Assembly: GCA_026120035.1 (NCBI GenBank)
Contig: JALRME010000031.1
Span: 248,001-312,000, forward strand
Length of the DNA stretch: 64,000 nucleotides
Source: Coleophoma eucalyptorum
Lineage: Eukaryota > Ascomycota > Leotiomycetes > Helotiales > Dermateaceae
Reading direction: 5' to 3'
Positions 22,389 to 34,344 of the stretch are shown piece after piece; the stretch's first letter is position 1; each line of letters opens with the position of its first letter. The notes under the pieces were generated by a model, which saw nothing but the letters and a program-made list of their open reading frames with translations, did not search any database and was not told the DNA's origin. Position numbers and translations under genes: made by a program.

Positions 22389-24215
22389 CTAACCTACCAT
22401 AGCAGTCTTGGCTCTTCCAAGCCAGGTTCTTCCAGTCCTTTCTTCTTCTGGAACCTGTAGCCAGTCTCTTCTGCCGCTGACAAGATCCGCCTCGGCAGGG
22501 TTGACCCATTGAGTTTCTGCAAAGTCAAAATTAATATAGATTTTTTTGTGGGTACGTGGAGAGATACACTCACTATGCCACAGTTTCCAGCCAAAATAGA
22601 AGATGATAAAAAGTGGAATGACCAAGTATGAGAAGATGAAGCCTTTGAGGTCGAAGGGATTCAGGAGCGTTGTATAGCCTGAAATAAAAACGAGGAATAT
22701 ATTTGCAATAAACAGGATCCAGGGCAAGTAAGGGAAACCCCAGGACTTGAAGGGTAGCGATGACACTGGCATATCTTGTGCTTTCATGGCTGCACGCATG
22801 CGTACGTGAGTTAGTCCAATGAATGCCCAGGCGATGAATGCTGCTGCGCCCGAGATGTCCAGCAGGTAAGTGAATACGTTTCCTGCATTTTCTGAAATAT
22901 TCAACAAGGCAATCAGGCCAAATAAGTTGGTTATAATGATGGCATTGACAGGCACACCACGAGACGTGGTTTTCGCCAGGAACTTGGGGGCACGACCGTC
23001 CTTCGCTTGAGCATATATGCAACGACTCCCGATATAGATAGCCGAATTGATGGACGACAGCAACGTGATAATGATGATGGCGTTGATCAAATTTCCCGCA
23101 CCCATCCAACCCGCTGTTTTCAGAGCCACGGTAAATGGAGACGAAGCCGATTTAGATGTGGCACTCAACAGCCCTTCCGAGTCGGACGGCACGATAAGGC
23201 CGGTGAAGAAGACCATTCCCACGTATACGATCAGGATACGCCAAAATGTCTGCTTGAGTGCTCGGGGAATATCTTTTTTCGGGTTGCGCGATTCACCTCC
23301 AGTAATGGCAATTGCTTCTGTCCCTGAGTACATTACCGCGGCGAGGATGAGAACTTTTCCGAACCCGTTGATCCCGTTGGCGAATGGGCCCGGGTCTTTC
23401 CAATAGCGGAACCCAATATACTCACCACCAATCGCACCCGTATCAAGCAGGCTATTGTCAGTGCGTTAGACCAGTTTCTTTTGCTTTCTTTTGGGTAGAA
23501 CAACTGATTGGAGGGGGCAACTTACATGGCAACCACATATAGGATAATTATAATGCCGAACTTGAAGCTCGCCAACCAGAATTCCATCTCACCATAGACG
23601 AGAACCCCAAGAAGCGAGGTTCCCATAAAAAAGACCCAGCAGATCAAGATCCATGCATAATTGGGTACTTTGTCCGTCCAGAACTGGAGAATCAGAGCCG
23701 CGCCGTTGTATTCATTGCCTAGAATCGTGACCTAAGCGTATTGAGAAGTTAGACCAAGGATCGATGCGAGAGGTTACAGCATAGCATTCTATTGGATCTG
23801 TACATACCCACATAAACCAGTAGTTCCATCCAAGAGCGAATGAAAGGGCAGGGTCGACAAAGCGACCCGCGAACTCATTGAAGGAGCCGGTTGACGGAAA
23901 GAGCGTGGCCATCTCACCCAGGGACTGTGTGACGAAGTAGACGTCGATTCCTATAATGATATAACCGATTAGGGCGCCCACCGGGCCCGAGTATCGCAAT
24001 GCAAATCCAGTGGCATAGAAAGTGCCAGGTCCAATAACACCCCCAAGTGCAATCATCAACAGGTGGCGTGACTTGAGCACTCTACGGACACCATCGTCAA
24101 TGATTTCACCATCAACCACAACAACCTCACCCTCGGAGGCTTCGTCGCCGGTCACATCCGTGGTGGTAGCCGCCGTCGCAGTGCCAGCAGCAGTCTTTTC
24201 CTTGGTAGATTCCAT
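22389..24215 (-). CDS. YAT-type amino acid permease
   Basis: Plasma-membrane amino acid:proton symporter of about 539 residues in four exons: 24215-23808, 23731-23526, 23451-22574 and 22516-22389. The first in-frame ATG is at 24215. A charged, Thr/Ala-rich cytosolic tail precedes SRHLLMIALGGVIGPGTFY, the YAT helix 1 signature. Other landmarks are GYIIIGIDVYFVTQSLGEMATLFPS (cut short here to its start), MYSGTEAIAITGGESRNPKKDIPRA (its GTE-x-x-x-x-x-x-GE core), SRCIYAQAKDGRAPK and a C-terminal KTQWVNPAEADLVSGRR. The last intron removes a segment that would otherwise be read through; without it the C-terminal motif is broken, so splicing is favoured. Substrate range is not predictable; broad neutral amino acid uptake is usual. 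Confidence 0.9.
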
Positions 24216-25242
24216 TTCGCTGTTCCACACTGGAAGAAAGATAGGAAAATAAATGTGAAGGCGGCTAGATTTGCTCTCGACAAACGAAAGCTGGAAGGTG
24301 GGATCTATAGCTCTCTATCCGCGTAGGACTTCGTCTCTTTGCAAAAAATATTCTTCCACCGCCCTTTGTACTAAGTCGCCAGGGCCTTCTTGAACTTCCT
24401 AAAGATTGACGAACAACTGAAACATCCAGAAGTACACCTCGAGCGTGAGCCAGCGTCCCCCATTATAAGAAAGTTTAACAGATTTACTCGTTGTATTTCC
24501 ATCGGGCCCTTTTCCGCACAATGTTGTGGAGGCCAATCACAGTTCTCGTTCTCGCTAGAGTTTGAACAATATCGGCGTCTGTCGCCGAGGGAGACTTGAC
24601 TGGTCCGAAAAAGTGCGATGGCCAATCACCAGTCGCCAAAGAGTCGTAAACGATGCTCCCCCCCCCCCCCCCTCTAAAATGGTTGTGGTGTTGTAAAAAA
24701 ATGGGTATCCTTGGCTGCGTATCTGCGAGCTACAACATGACACCATTGTGGAAGTATTAACAGCTTGGAGCGAAGGTGCAAGAAGTAATAGAATTTATAA
24801 CAACTTTTTCGAAATGTGCAGTTATTTGATGGTGATCGCATCGTGAAATTCTAAATTGTCAAAATTCGTCTTCCAGTCCTTTCCTCAGAACCTACATAGG
24901 AACACTAGCGAATCAGAGAGATGAATATCTGGTTATTTTAACAACGCTGCTATACTCAGATAACAAAAAAGAAGTTGAACCGAAATACCTTCAGCTATGT
25001 CCTATGTCAGGGGCCTGCTTTGGCAAATAATTGCTGTCAGCCATAGATATTCGCCATGAGCCCGTTTACACGAGATATGAGAAAATAAATCAACTCTTTA
25101 TAATACGTCATTCTAAACTCAAGTGAGCTTTTAATTAGATGCCAAACAATACTGCCCCTCTACACCGACTCGGGGGCTTCCCCCGCTCTGGAGCTGCATG
25201 TTACCCACCCAGCCATCCAATGGTAGTAACTCCACTACAGGT
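24216..25242. other. Intergenic region with a long C homopolymer
   Basis: About 1.0 kb: promoter of the permease and 3' flank of the next gene. It contains a run of about 15 C residues at 24658-24672. Repeated CCAATC sequences near 24530 and 24620 are possible CCAAT-box sites. No gene seen. Confidence 0.5.
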
Positions 25243-25632
25243 TTATAGCTTGACATCAGCTTGATCACCAACAAACACATAGCATTTTTTGATTTTCCCA
25301 TCTTCCATAATTATATGATCCGACCCTTGTATAACCGGCTTCCCCTTAGGTCCAAATTCCCATGTAGCAAACACGAGATCTTGGATCAACTTCACTGGAC
25401 CCAGAAGCTGGAACTCCCAGTCGACATTTTCTTGTAGCAAGTTCTGGACAAGTTTGTCTATATCATTGTATCCTTTGATAGTGACTCCATTCGGTTCATG
25501 AACAAGGCCATCCTCATGGTATATTAACTCGATTGCTACGCGACGTGAAACAGCATCGCGATTACTGAAAATGTCGAAAAGGTTACCATGTACAAGTTTC
25601 ACGGCCATTTCTTGCGCTGATATTTGTGCCAT
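25243..25632 (-). CDS. Small NTF2/SnoaL-like fold protein
   Basis: Single-exon cytosolic protein of 129 residues. It has the SnoaL-like layout: helices with MAVKLVHGNLFDIFSNRDA, a strand with IYHEDGLVHEPNGVTIKG, a helix with YNDIDKLVQNLLQENVDWE, then strands with QDLVFATWEFG, VIQGSDHIIMEDGKIKKCY and VFVGD. The GSDHIIMEDGKIKK stretch is typical of the family's last strands. The substrate is unknown. It is clearly diverged from the other NTF2-like protein in this window at 18.7 kb, so this is not a recent duplication. Confidence 0.8.
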   Translation of the reverse strand: MAQISAQEMAVKLVHGNLFDIFSNRDAVSRRVAIELIYHEDGLVHEPNGVTIKGYNDIDKLVQNLLQENVDWEFQLLGPVKLIQDLVFATWEFGPKGKPVIQGSDHIIMEDGKIKKCYVFVGDQADVKL

Positions 25633-26770
25633 AGTGAATTGACGAGAATTTGGTATAGTGCCGCTTTGGTTCGGCTCAAGTTTGATATTCTAAAGCAAAG
25701 TTTTCAGTCGCAAGAAGCTGGTTTACAACGCACGGAAGCTAGAAAGAAGGGGACAGGTTATATTTATGTATTCTGTTGATTGTCAAAATATCAGATTTGA
25801 CTATTACTTCACAAGTGCTGCTTATACTTTTGAGCAATGGTCTTGCTTTTGGATCGTTAGTAAGCTTGCTTGCCTTAGTGAGTTGCCTTGGCATTCTGTA
25901 CATGGTCCAACGCTATACCTTAAAAAGGTACTGGTACCTTGCGTTTGCATTAGGTCAGACTTAGGATAGACTTTGACTTTATTTTCCTGCAAAATCTTCA
26001 GCTTTTACTTCCACTGCCTTGCGCACCAAGAACGCTCCTAGTACGCTCCGAATATGCTCTAACACGAGCTGGCGGTTTAAATTCCTATCGGCGAATGGGA
26101 TGTCTAGTGTTCAAATAAATATGTTGTGTCTACTGCAGCTGCTTTTCGTTTGGTCAAAACTAATCTCACATAGGGGTGAGGTAGGGAACATTTCATATCC
26201 AGGTTTTTTTACGATAGAACCTGTCCGGGCTATTATTAATAACACCCTAGTCACTGTAATTTACAAGGTCTGGTGCATAAGCTCTTCTCAACCATCCTTA
26301 AGTAACCTTATGGCGGCAAGGAAATCGCCCGAGGAGTAATTTATAGCGCTCCTATGTTCACATGCTCTGTCCATCCTTTTTTTTTCTTCAATTCATTGTC
26401 TTATTTCCAACTTGGTCCGGGAGCAGCTGGATGGGTCCTGTACGTCTGATATTTCCGCCCACCGAATCCAGACCCTGGCGAGGAACGCATTCGTGGACTA
26501 ATTCGTTGATATTATTCTTACACCTGGCAGCGAAGACAGCAACGAGGGCGATAAAATCGGTTGTCGCTTGAACTCAGGTGGGGCGGTGGAAGCTTTCTAC
26601 ACCGTCTTTCAACAGTCACGCTTTTACAGTGATGCTTTTGGGTTTACAGTGAGTGTGATGTGATGTATTTTACTACAACCCAAAACGAATTGTGCAATAT
26701 ATTAAAGTAATTAGAAGGCTGCAGCTGTCTTTTAGACTAATATTAGTGACAGACACGGAAACTATCCGCT
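25633..26770. other. Intergenic region
   Basis: About 1.1 kb with short, unconvincing frames on both strands. No domain or motif recognised. It holds the promoter of the NTF2-like gene and the 3' end of the xylanase gene. Confidence 0.45.
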
Positions 26771-27539
26771 CTATGACACAGTGATTTTAGAAGTTCCACT
26801 GCTCTCGTAGCCCTCAGTGGCAACAATCTGGTAGTTGAAAGTGCCCATGCTCAGTCCGAGGTCGGCCCATGCATCGAAATGGTTCGCTGTGGTAACGGTT
26901 CCGCTAGTACGCTTGGATCGGCGGATAGACCAGTATTGTGTGAAGCTCGCAGTGCCTTCGACAGATGCGGCATTGGTGCGTTGAGCAGTGTAGATGTCGT
27001 ATGTCGCCCCGTCACTGGTCACGGTACCCTTGTAGGTTCCGGCTGCGGAAGGGTCATAGTCACCATAAGACTCGAGGATGTAATACTCGACAAGTGGGCT
27101 AGTGGTCCATCCGTAAACGGAGAGGTAGGCATTTCCGTCGGGGGTAAAAGTACCAGAGAAAGTAATATCTCTATCACATAAAAGACAGATAAGCTTCTGT
27201 CATGTAATGCAAAAAGAAAGAAAAGGAGTTTCCTTTGATACAATAGCATAGGTTCTCTTACCGGGCACTTCCAGTCTCCCATCCCTTTCCTCCTACAAAG
27301 TTACCATTGTCGCCAGTCCAAACAACTTGGTATTCACCAGCATTCTCATTGGCGTAGTAAACATCTCCATTTCCGTCAGTCCAATAAGAATAGTAGTATC
27401 CGTTGTTAGTACCAGTAGTACTAGTAGTGATCCAAGTAGTTCGCTCGGCAAGACTGTTGCCCGGGGTAAGAAGATTTGGGGCAGCGAAAACCGAGGCGAT
27501 AGCCGAGGCGGCAAAAAGAATGGAAGTAGCAGAAACCAT
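26771..27539 (-). CDS. Secreted GH11 endo-1,4-beta-xylanase
   Basis: Extracellular enzyme of 225 residues that cleaves internal beta-1,4 bonds of xylan in plant cell walls. Two exons, 27539-27262 and 27170-26771. The signal peptide is about residues 1-19 ([19 protein letters not shown]), followed by a short propeptide. The GH11 jelly roll is complete: [56 protein letters not shown] with nucleophile Glu121, the thumb region, and [10 protein letters not shown] with acid/base Glu212. There is no carbohydrate-binding module, so this is the short single-domain form common in necrotrophs and saprotrophs. The intron at ATGSAR/DITF is in frame and restores the family alignment. Confidence 0.95.
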
Positions 27540-29299
27540 GGTAGTTTACTGACAATAATAATTCAAAGAGCGTGATTTAAAGCGAATGGAAGGTAGTACA
27601 AGAAAAAGACAGTGAACTATGATAATGATCGAGAAGAAACATGATTGTTATTATATCCTTTTCGTCGCCAGTGCGATACTATGTTAATCTATTAAAATTT
27701 GTAAGGGGGTTCGGATAAATTAAGCTGTGGAGTGAGCATATTGATGAAGTCCACGCCTGTCTGTTTTAGTCACCATTCCGGGTCCACTTAAGCTACAACC
27801 CTTGAGTATACACTCTCAAATAACCGGATTCGGCTGCAACTACACTCTTATATAGGCCAGCTAGGTATAAAACCATACGAACCGAAATGAATTTGCACAG
27901 AATTGGAAGTCCGGTTGTTCCTTAAAACACGTGGAGTTCGCGCTACTGGTATTTTACCGATTTTCTAGAATTTGCCTTGAGCTATACTCGTTTTTCGGAT
28001 AGATTCCAACTCCAGTCCTATCCTCAATAATAGGTTGGAGGGAAATGAGGACAGTTCATGGCTATATGCAGAGATGCAGCCTCGAAGGGATAGGGCGAAT
28101 ACCCACGTTTTGGCAATCAGAAAATAGATGTGGATACCTTCAGACCACAATGCCCCCCTGCTTTAAATGCTTGTTATAACGTCTTGCGGCCTCACCATGG
28201 CGTATTCTATATATCTGGCTCAGAAATCTTCTGAAGAATAGCGCGTAGAGCCTGGATTGAAAACGTACTAGTCGCGTTCTATCGTGATAAATGAGGAAGT
28301 ACAGCAACCACAATTGTTATGGCTTCAAGTAAGAGTCCTGCAAACCCGACTGTATACATAACTACCCGAGCTCTCCCGGCCTAGAAGTAGTGCTTTTCGG
28401 GAAGTGACTGTGACCATAGTATACGCAAAGTCGAGGTATAGCTAGGGAGAAAGACATTGCAGACGAGCGCTGCGATAAATACAGTATTGGGATAGATTTC
28501 GGTTTGGAATACCCTGGAAGAGAGCAATTGCTTTCCACAACCTATGAAGCCAATAGTAAGGCTGAAACAGAAGCCGCCGTGGGTGAGATGTGCGGAGGAG
28601 GTCCTCTGCCAAGTTCTGACCAACCCTCCAGATTATCCGCACCACCCTCGGTTATTTCCGGAAGTGGGATATGCAGAATCGCAGTCAATGTCAGCCGCAG
28701 CCAACAGACAGCCGTGAATCAACATGGTGGGTTGCATTCAGTCTTGCGCATGTTATTCGTAGCCTCTTCGGGCCTTCTTTCCCATGCGGATGTCACGGGC
28801 GAAAGGGTGGTAAGATAAGATGTTTGTAATCAGTGTTTAAGTGCGCCCGACTTGTGTGGAGGCTGAGCTGACCTTTGAGAATTTTCTGAACAGAGGCTGA
28901 ATTGAGGCCGCAAGGCCAAGCAAGTTGGAGGTGTGGTTCGCATGTTAGCTGTGCAAGAGTTTTCCTCTGGGAAAAGTTTCGATGCAGTTCAAGACTCAGT
29001 GAGCCCCGGCACCAGCTGTCGCATCATACCACGTTCTCTCAAGTGAATTTCGTGAAATTCGTTCATAATCATGAGCTACTATACTTTACGTACAATATGG
29101 AAAAGAAAGCTACTTAGTAGTAGGGAAATCCTAAATCAAAACCTGCCCCAGAAAATATTTCCCTTGGTCGACTGCTCGATGACCTGTAAACAAGTAACAT
29201 ATCAATGAACTCCTTAAAAAACATCCTTGTTCGATTGCTCGAGAACCTGTAATGAAAAGAAGTAGAAACACTCGGCCTTGGTATAGCTCCGGCGTTGGA
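27540..29299. other. Intergenic region, possible membrane-protein remnant
   Basis: About 1.8 kb without a convincing gene. Near 27540-27660 lies the xylanase promoter. On the minus strand, 28280-28650 reads as hydrophobic stretches broken by stops, perhaps a decayed transporter, but I cannot assign it. Confidence 0.35.
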
Positions 29300-30420
29300 C
29301 TATTCAGCCTTGTGAGACTTTCCCTTGGTATTCGATTTTGTCTTTACAACTGGTGCTGGTGCTTCCTCGTCATAGCCTTCTTTATAATGCTTTCGGAGCT
29401 GTGTAGCTTCCTCCGTATCATTGTTTTCATCTGCAGTACGAATAGCAGCTTTTAGAAGTTTTTTATACTCGTCCTTAAGATCCTTTTCAAACCCTTCTTC
29501 CTTCTTTATGCTCTCGTCCACTTTGTCGGAGAGTTCAGTGTATTGAGGGTTGTTCTTGCCTTTAGGGAGTTTAGCTATCTGCTTGCGGAGTCGAGAGGTC
29601 TCTAGCCTCTGAGTGTTTAAAGATGATCGGTGCTGGGTAAGCTCAGGGCCTTTAAGTTGAATAGTAAGTATTCTAAACATATTTCTCTCGGAAGGGGACG
29701 GAGCATACTAGTTATTGCCTCTCTATAGATCAAGACCCCTCCCATCAAGTTTGGCACATTTAAGATGTTTTGTTCCTTTATAGATTGAGCGCCAATGACT
29801 AGTTCATACATTGGATGCTCAGAAACAAGAAAGCGCATGTCGCGAAACACCCTGGTGCTACTGTTGTGATACCATGTCAAGTAGATAGCACCACTTGGGA
29901 CAAGCTTGTGGCCGGTAATTCCTGTGCCACCCTCCTCTTCCGCCGTTGTTAGCTTTTGGAAGTTTGCCTCAGGGTAGCCCAAAATATCTACAACAAATGA
30001 CCTAGAGACTATGTTTCCTTGTAGATTGCCAGTGTCAATGGTGCATTTGGCTTCCTTTGGGATGAGATGCTTTTTTTCGTCCCGTTGAAACGATAGAACG
30101 TAAACTGGTAGAATCCATGGGGATTGGACCTAAGTGTCAATCAGCGACAATGTCATAATTACCTATAAATCTCCCACAAACCCTAAGAGCCTTAGGCTCG
30201 GCTCGTTCTTCTAGACCATGTTTTGCAGTCTTTCCTCGTCTGTTTTTACCGAAGACTGCCCGTAGGTGATCAAGTCTTGTGAAAGGCTTTGGATGTTTCT
30301 TGCCATAAAACTTCGCGGCATCAAGCTTGAGCTCCATCTCGGTATCATATTCGATAGAGGAAGAGACCGAGGATTTGCTTATGCATTTTTTCCAGACATT
30401 CTGTGCATCGTATTCGGAGA
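29300..30420 (-). CDS. Retropepsin-like (DTG) protein with charged C-terminal coiled coil; 5' end unresolved
   Basis: Predicted protein of at least 335 residues. Exons seen: 30420-30182 (start lies further upstream, entered through an intron ending at 30421), 30129-29709 and 29649-29300. The central domain looks like a single-lobe retropepsin: AKCTIDTGNLQGNIVS carries the DTG active-site triad, LVPSGAIYLTWYH fits the flap strands, and MYELVIGAQSI fits the hydrophobic-hydrophobic-Gly psi-loop. It is preceded by a basic segment (TRLDHLRAVFGKNRRGK) and followed by a Lys/Glu-rich predicted coiled coil and a basic tail. No reverse transcriptase, integrase or LTR was seen nearby, so it is not part of a recognisable retroelement. 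It may be a domesticated protease or a lineage-specific host gene. The upstream exon at 30430-31200 could not be settled. Confidence 0.55.
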
Positions 30421-32967
30421 CTAATCAAAGTGCGCAAACGTCAGCTAGAGAACCAGAAAGCCAAGGCGCACTCAACCAGCGAGGAGGAAAGAACGGATGG
30501 TAAGAAGGAAAAAGGCTAACCAGTTGTAACAGTTAAATTGGCCATTTAACTTTGTGTTTTGAGGAGGAAGCACCTTGGACAGTTTCTCCGTGCTTTTTAG
30601 TTGTGGCGTTGACTTTTGTGAAGAATTGCTCGTCTGTGTAGATAGCGGAGAAGAGGAATCTCGATGTATAAATATTCCCACGTTTACCGCTCTCATTGAA
30701 CCAGTCGGTGTCAAAATGGAGAATATTTTGCCTTTCTGCAGAGCCTCGCGAACGTCTGCGAAATGCGGGATAGTATAGGGCGCAGTAATACCAGAGGGCC
30801 ACAGCATCAGCCGCACAACAATCCCCCACGTCGTAGTCTCCGGGATGGATCCTCGTTTGGTTGTTACCGTGGTTCTCGTGGCATAAGAGTGGTCAAAGAG
30901 GTCTGGTACTCCGTAATTTTCTTTGCTTTTTCCAGGGTAGTTATAGTTGCTTCGCGGGAAGATGCGGGGGATGATTCCTGTTTTGGAAAGACACAAGCGA
31001 AACAGTTGATGGCTGTTCAGCTTTAGGATAATGTTGTAAAATAAGAATATGAAGGTCGAGAAGATGGTGTGATGATATAACCTGCTTTCGTCTCGCCTTT
31101 CTTTAGTTATGGATGATGGTGGTGTGATGAGAGGCAACTGAAACCCCAGAAGAACCCTAGCCCGGCCGAAGCACGGGTGGTGGTGGTGGTCGCCGTTGTC
31201 CACACATCCCGGGTGCTGGTCCTACTTGGAACAACGACGAGCACACCGCAACATCGAGCCCGGGTTAGTTACTGGCTCATATAACATGACTTGAGGTGGC
31301 TTTAAGCGCTCAGCCTGATCATATAAAGTGATCGCAGCTGGTCTTTTCCCACAGAGTTTCAACATATCTTATTCAGTCAAGGGTTGTCCAACTGCCCAAA
31401 GGGCGACCGTAGTGGTTCGGTGATTTGTGTCATGATCTGACAGGCCGCCAGGTCATCAATAAAGTCGACATCATTGTGTTATAAGAGCACGTCGAAGACA
31501 GAGTTGACATGCCCTATTTTCCGGTTGTTGGAACACGAAGATATATTGGGAGTACGAGATCTCGCTTGCTGGAAATGCTGAGGATAAGGTATATATATCT
31601 GGTAAGGAGTAATCAAGCCTTCTTGGACTTTTAAGAGCCACCAAGCTTTTATTATTATAGCTGACTTTAAGGCGCAAGGCAACCATATTGTGAGGCTCTG
31701 AAATTGATGGCTGATTCTCGACAAGTTCACCGAGCTTCTTATCGCACATGGTTGCATCGTGCTGCTTTGCATTGTGCTGCAGAGAGTTGCATGAAGCGGG
31801 GCAGTCACTGATGCCAGCGCATCACAACCTCTCAGCCACGCTGAGGTTGCTCTTTTATGACTTTGTGTTGCAATCTTGGAACTTTAAGTTATCGTCACTC
31901 ATGGCAATATAACACTTTCAAGTTCTTCATCCTGTCTAGGCTTCCTGTTTAGGGGTCGACAATCCAATAAAGCCTTACAGATCTCCGTCCCCCTTTCATC
32001 GACGGCCACATATAGAGACGAAAAACTTCTGAAGATTTTCGTCTCACTTAACAAGAACCTTTGGTTCCAAGCCGTGCATTTTGACATGGACCATTATTGG
32101 ACTGATTAGACTAATCAGATATTAGCCCACACACATCAATCACGCAGAAAATGCTAGTTGCATTCCAATACTGCACAACCCATTTGCCAGTGGCAACGCT
32201 CAAGCAGCTCGAAATCATTAAATATGTTCTAAAGTTCCTACTCGTCGGCGGTGCACTGTGGGTGCAAGCCTATCTTCTTGGTACTTGGGAATTTCCAGCC
32301 ATACGAGCCTTGTAGGAATCGCTGATTCAAAATGGGTGCTGTGACAGCAATATTGAATGAAATCCGGTCTGTAGCAACTATTCAGCTCTAGGAGATCAGT
32401 CGTAGATTTAGAGAGATTATATGTCAACCCTTTGTCAACTGGTAAGTCGCTGGCTCTGGACCTTTGCTGGTGGTCTGCAAAATCTGTCATCAGCTTGAGA
32501 CATGTGCCCCCGGATGAACTGCACAAAGAATTACCGTATGCAGATCACAAAGAAGATCTCTCTCTTTTTTTTGCTAAGCCACACGGCTTTGTGGCCTGAT
32601 GCCATACAAAGTTCTGCCCATCCTACCAATCTACGGCCCTACTGTTTGGAGACCAATGATGGCCATGAAAGTATAATCCGGCAGTCCATTATCCCAATCT
32701 TTTGGCCTACGCAGACTATTCTGCCGCTGCTATTACCAGTCAGATTCCACTTGACAGCACACAAATAAGGCCACAGCTGCCCGTCAGACTCAGATAGCTA
32801 CGCCTATACCTAGCGGCCACACTTCAAACGAAGAGGATAGTGAGGGTTTCAGCGCCGAGGATATTTCAAATCTTGTTGCTTGTACCTATTTCCAACCATT
32901 TGATTTACAAGACTTGGTATCTTGATTTGAATTAGGCTACAGAAATACCTACTCCTATCGACTTAGT
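30421..32967. other. Intergenic region and unresolved 5' exon of the DTG protein
   Basis: About 2.5 kb. Open minus-strand frames at 30472-31203 and 30533-30829 overlap and compete as upstream exons of the DTG gene; neither has a clear ATG start. A (GTG)n microsatellite sits at about 31169-31189. The rest, to the DUF6594 gene, shows no gene. Confidence 0.35.
32015..32045. repeat. 31-bp near-perfect palindrome
   Basis: Arms GAGACGAAAA and TTTTCGTCTC are perfect 10-bp inverses, and the middle contains CTTC-T-GAAG, so pairing extends almost to the centre with one A/A mismatch pair. It is a strong potential hairpin or cruciform in a region without genes. Confidence 0.8.
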
Positions 32968-34344
32968 ATGAGTGTCAGCTTATCGAACACTTCAACCTCC
33001 CCAGATCTGCGACCATGCAGTAGTCTGGGGGCGACCGTGGTTGGATCAACTCCTTCTAGCCCTAGTGTGGACTCTAGCACAGTTCACGATCCTAGTGTTT
33101 TTGAAGATCTGGACAAAATACCAGATGGTTGGCCTAAGTTATCTAGACTAATTGCGGCCAAATCCGATTTTCAAGCCTTTCCTTCTTTTACAGATCTGAA
33201 CATAAAGTCTTTACTTTATTATCAAGCAGAACTTATACAACTAAGGAAGGATTTGCACGAAATTGAATGGACAGATCGCCGTGTGTCCAAGAAAGAGGAA
33301 TCGTACACTTATGCGGATGACTTAGGATTACTACTCATGGCTCGGGACATGGACATAGATGACCAGCCTGAACAATGGAGGCTCATTGAAAAAATCCGAG
33401 TTGTGCTAGATAAATACAGTAAGCTACTTCAGAATACGCATCTGAGGAACCCCAGCTAACTTCGTGCTTGTTACAAAGATCATGCGCTGCTACAATTCTC
33501 CAGAGTGTCAGCACTTCCCGAAGCTGATAATTGCAACATCAAAGCTCTCAGCGAGGTCGTAAAACGCATCTGCGAAGGAGGAGGGTGTGTTACTGGGCCA
33601 GGTTCTCAAACCTGGGGCGATTTAGAGGATACTACAGACAAAACGAAGTCTATAAAGGTGCTTTTCAAAGGCCTCTTTACAGGCTTCTTTACGTCTCCAA
33701 ATACTGAGCGTAAGAAGATTGACAAAGTTTTCCAGGAGCGTCTGATTATACCTCGCGGGGAAAAGAAACAAGATGGTTTGACTCTCTGGGTGAAAGACAG
33801 CTTTGTTCCATTTCACGACTGTCTCTGTCAAAATCATCTAAGACCATTTTGGAAAAGCTGTCTACGACTCCTTCATACCATGACGCTTAGGCAGCGATCC
33901 GAATCTACCCTTCCAAGCACTGAGGTATCAGGCCCATCAGCATCAACCCATGAAAAGGTTCCGCCGGCTGGATCCCAATATTGCGGTCGATCGCCAGAAC
34001 AAGATATTGTTGAGTACCCAGAATCATGGATAATACGTGCTACGTCTATATTCACGACTATTGTGGCTTGTCTTCTACCTACAATCGCTATTACGGTTCT
34101 TTCTAAAGTCCACACAATGTCAATGATTCTCGGCCTCATCGCACTCTTTACTGCTGCTTTCGCGGCCGGTTTGATTCTTCTCTCATCCTCTAGCTCAAGG
34201 GTGGAAATCTTTACTGCCACTGCTGCGTGAGTCGCCTCTGCTCTTTGCTTCCTACCAGGCAATCTTTGATAAATAAGCTAATATGACGTCTACAGTTTCT
34301 CGGCAGTGATGGTGGTGTTTGTGCAGAATAAGATTGGGTCTTAG
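32968..34344 (+). CDS. DUF6594 membrane protein
   Basis: Protein of about 415 residues in three exons, 32968-33418, 33479-34226 and 34296-34344. It opens with a Ser/Thr-rich segment, then the conserved DGWPKLSRLIAAKSDFQAF and LNIKSLLYYQAELIQLRKDL block that marks this fungal family, a helical region ending HALLQFSRVSALPEA, and two to three C-terminal transmembrane helices: VACLLPTIAITVLSKVH, ILGLIALFTAAFAAGLILL and FSAVMVVFVQNK. The last exon is only 49 nt but supplies the third hydrophobic segment expected in the family. DUF6594 genes are abundant in leotiomycetes and sordariomycetes and their function is not known. Localisation to a membrane follows from the helices. Confidence 0.85.

Noticed and set aside
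28280..28650. Minus-strand hydrophobic frames that might be a dead transporter
   Set aside because: Hydrophobic stretches are interrupted and I could not match any specific permease motif.
30472..31203. Large minus-strand ORF as the 5' exon of the retropepsin-like gene
   Set aside because: It has no ATG at its head, an overlapping frame (30533-30829) looks as good, and no splice choice is decisive.
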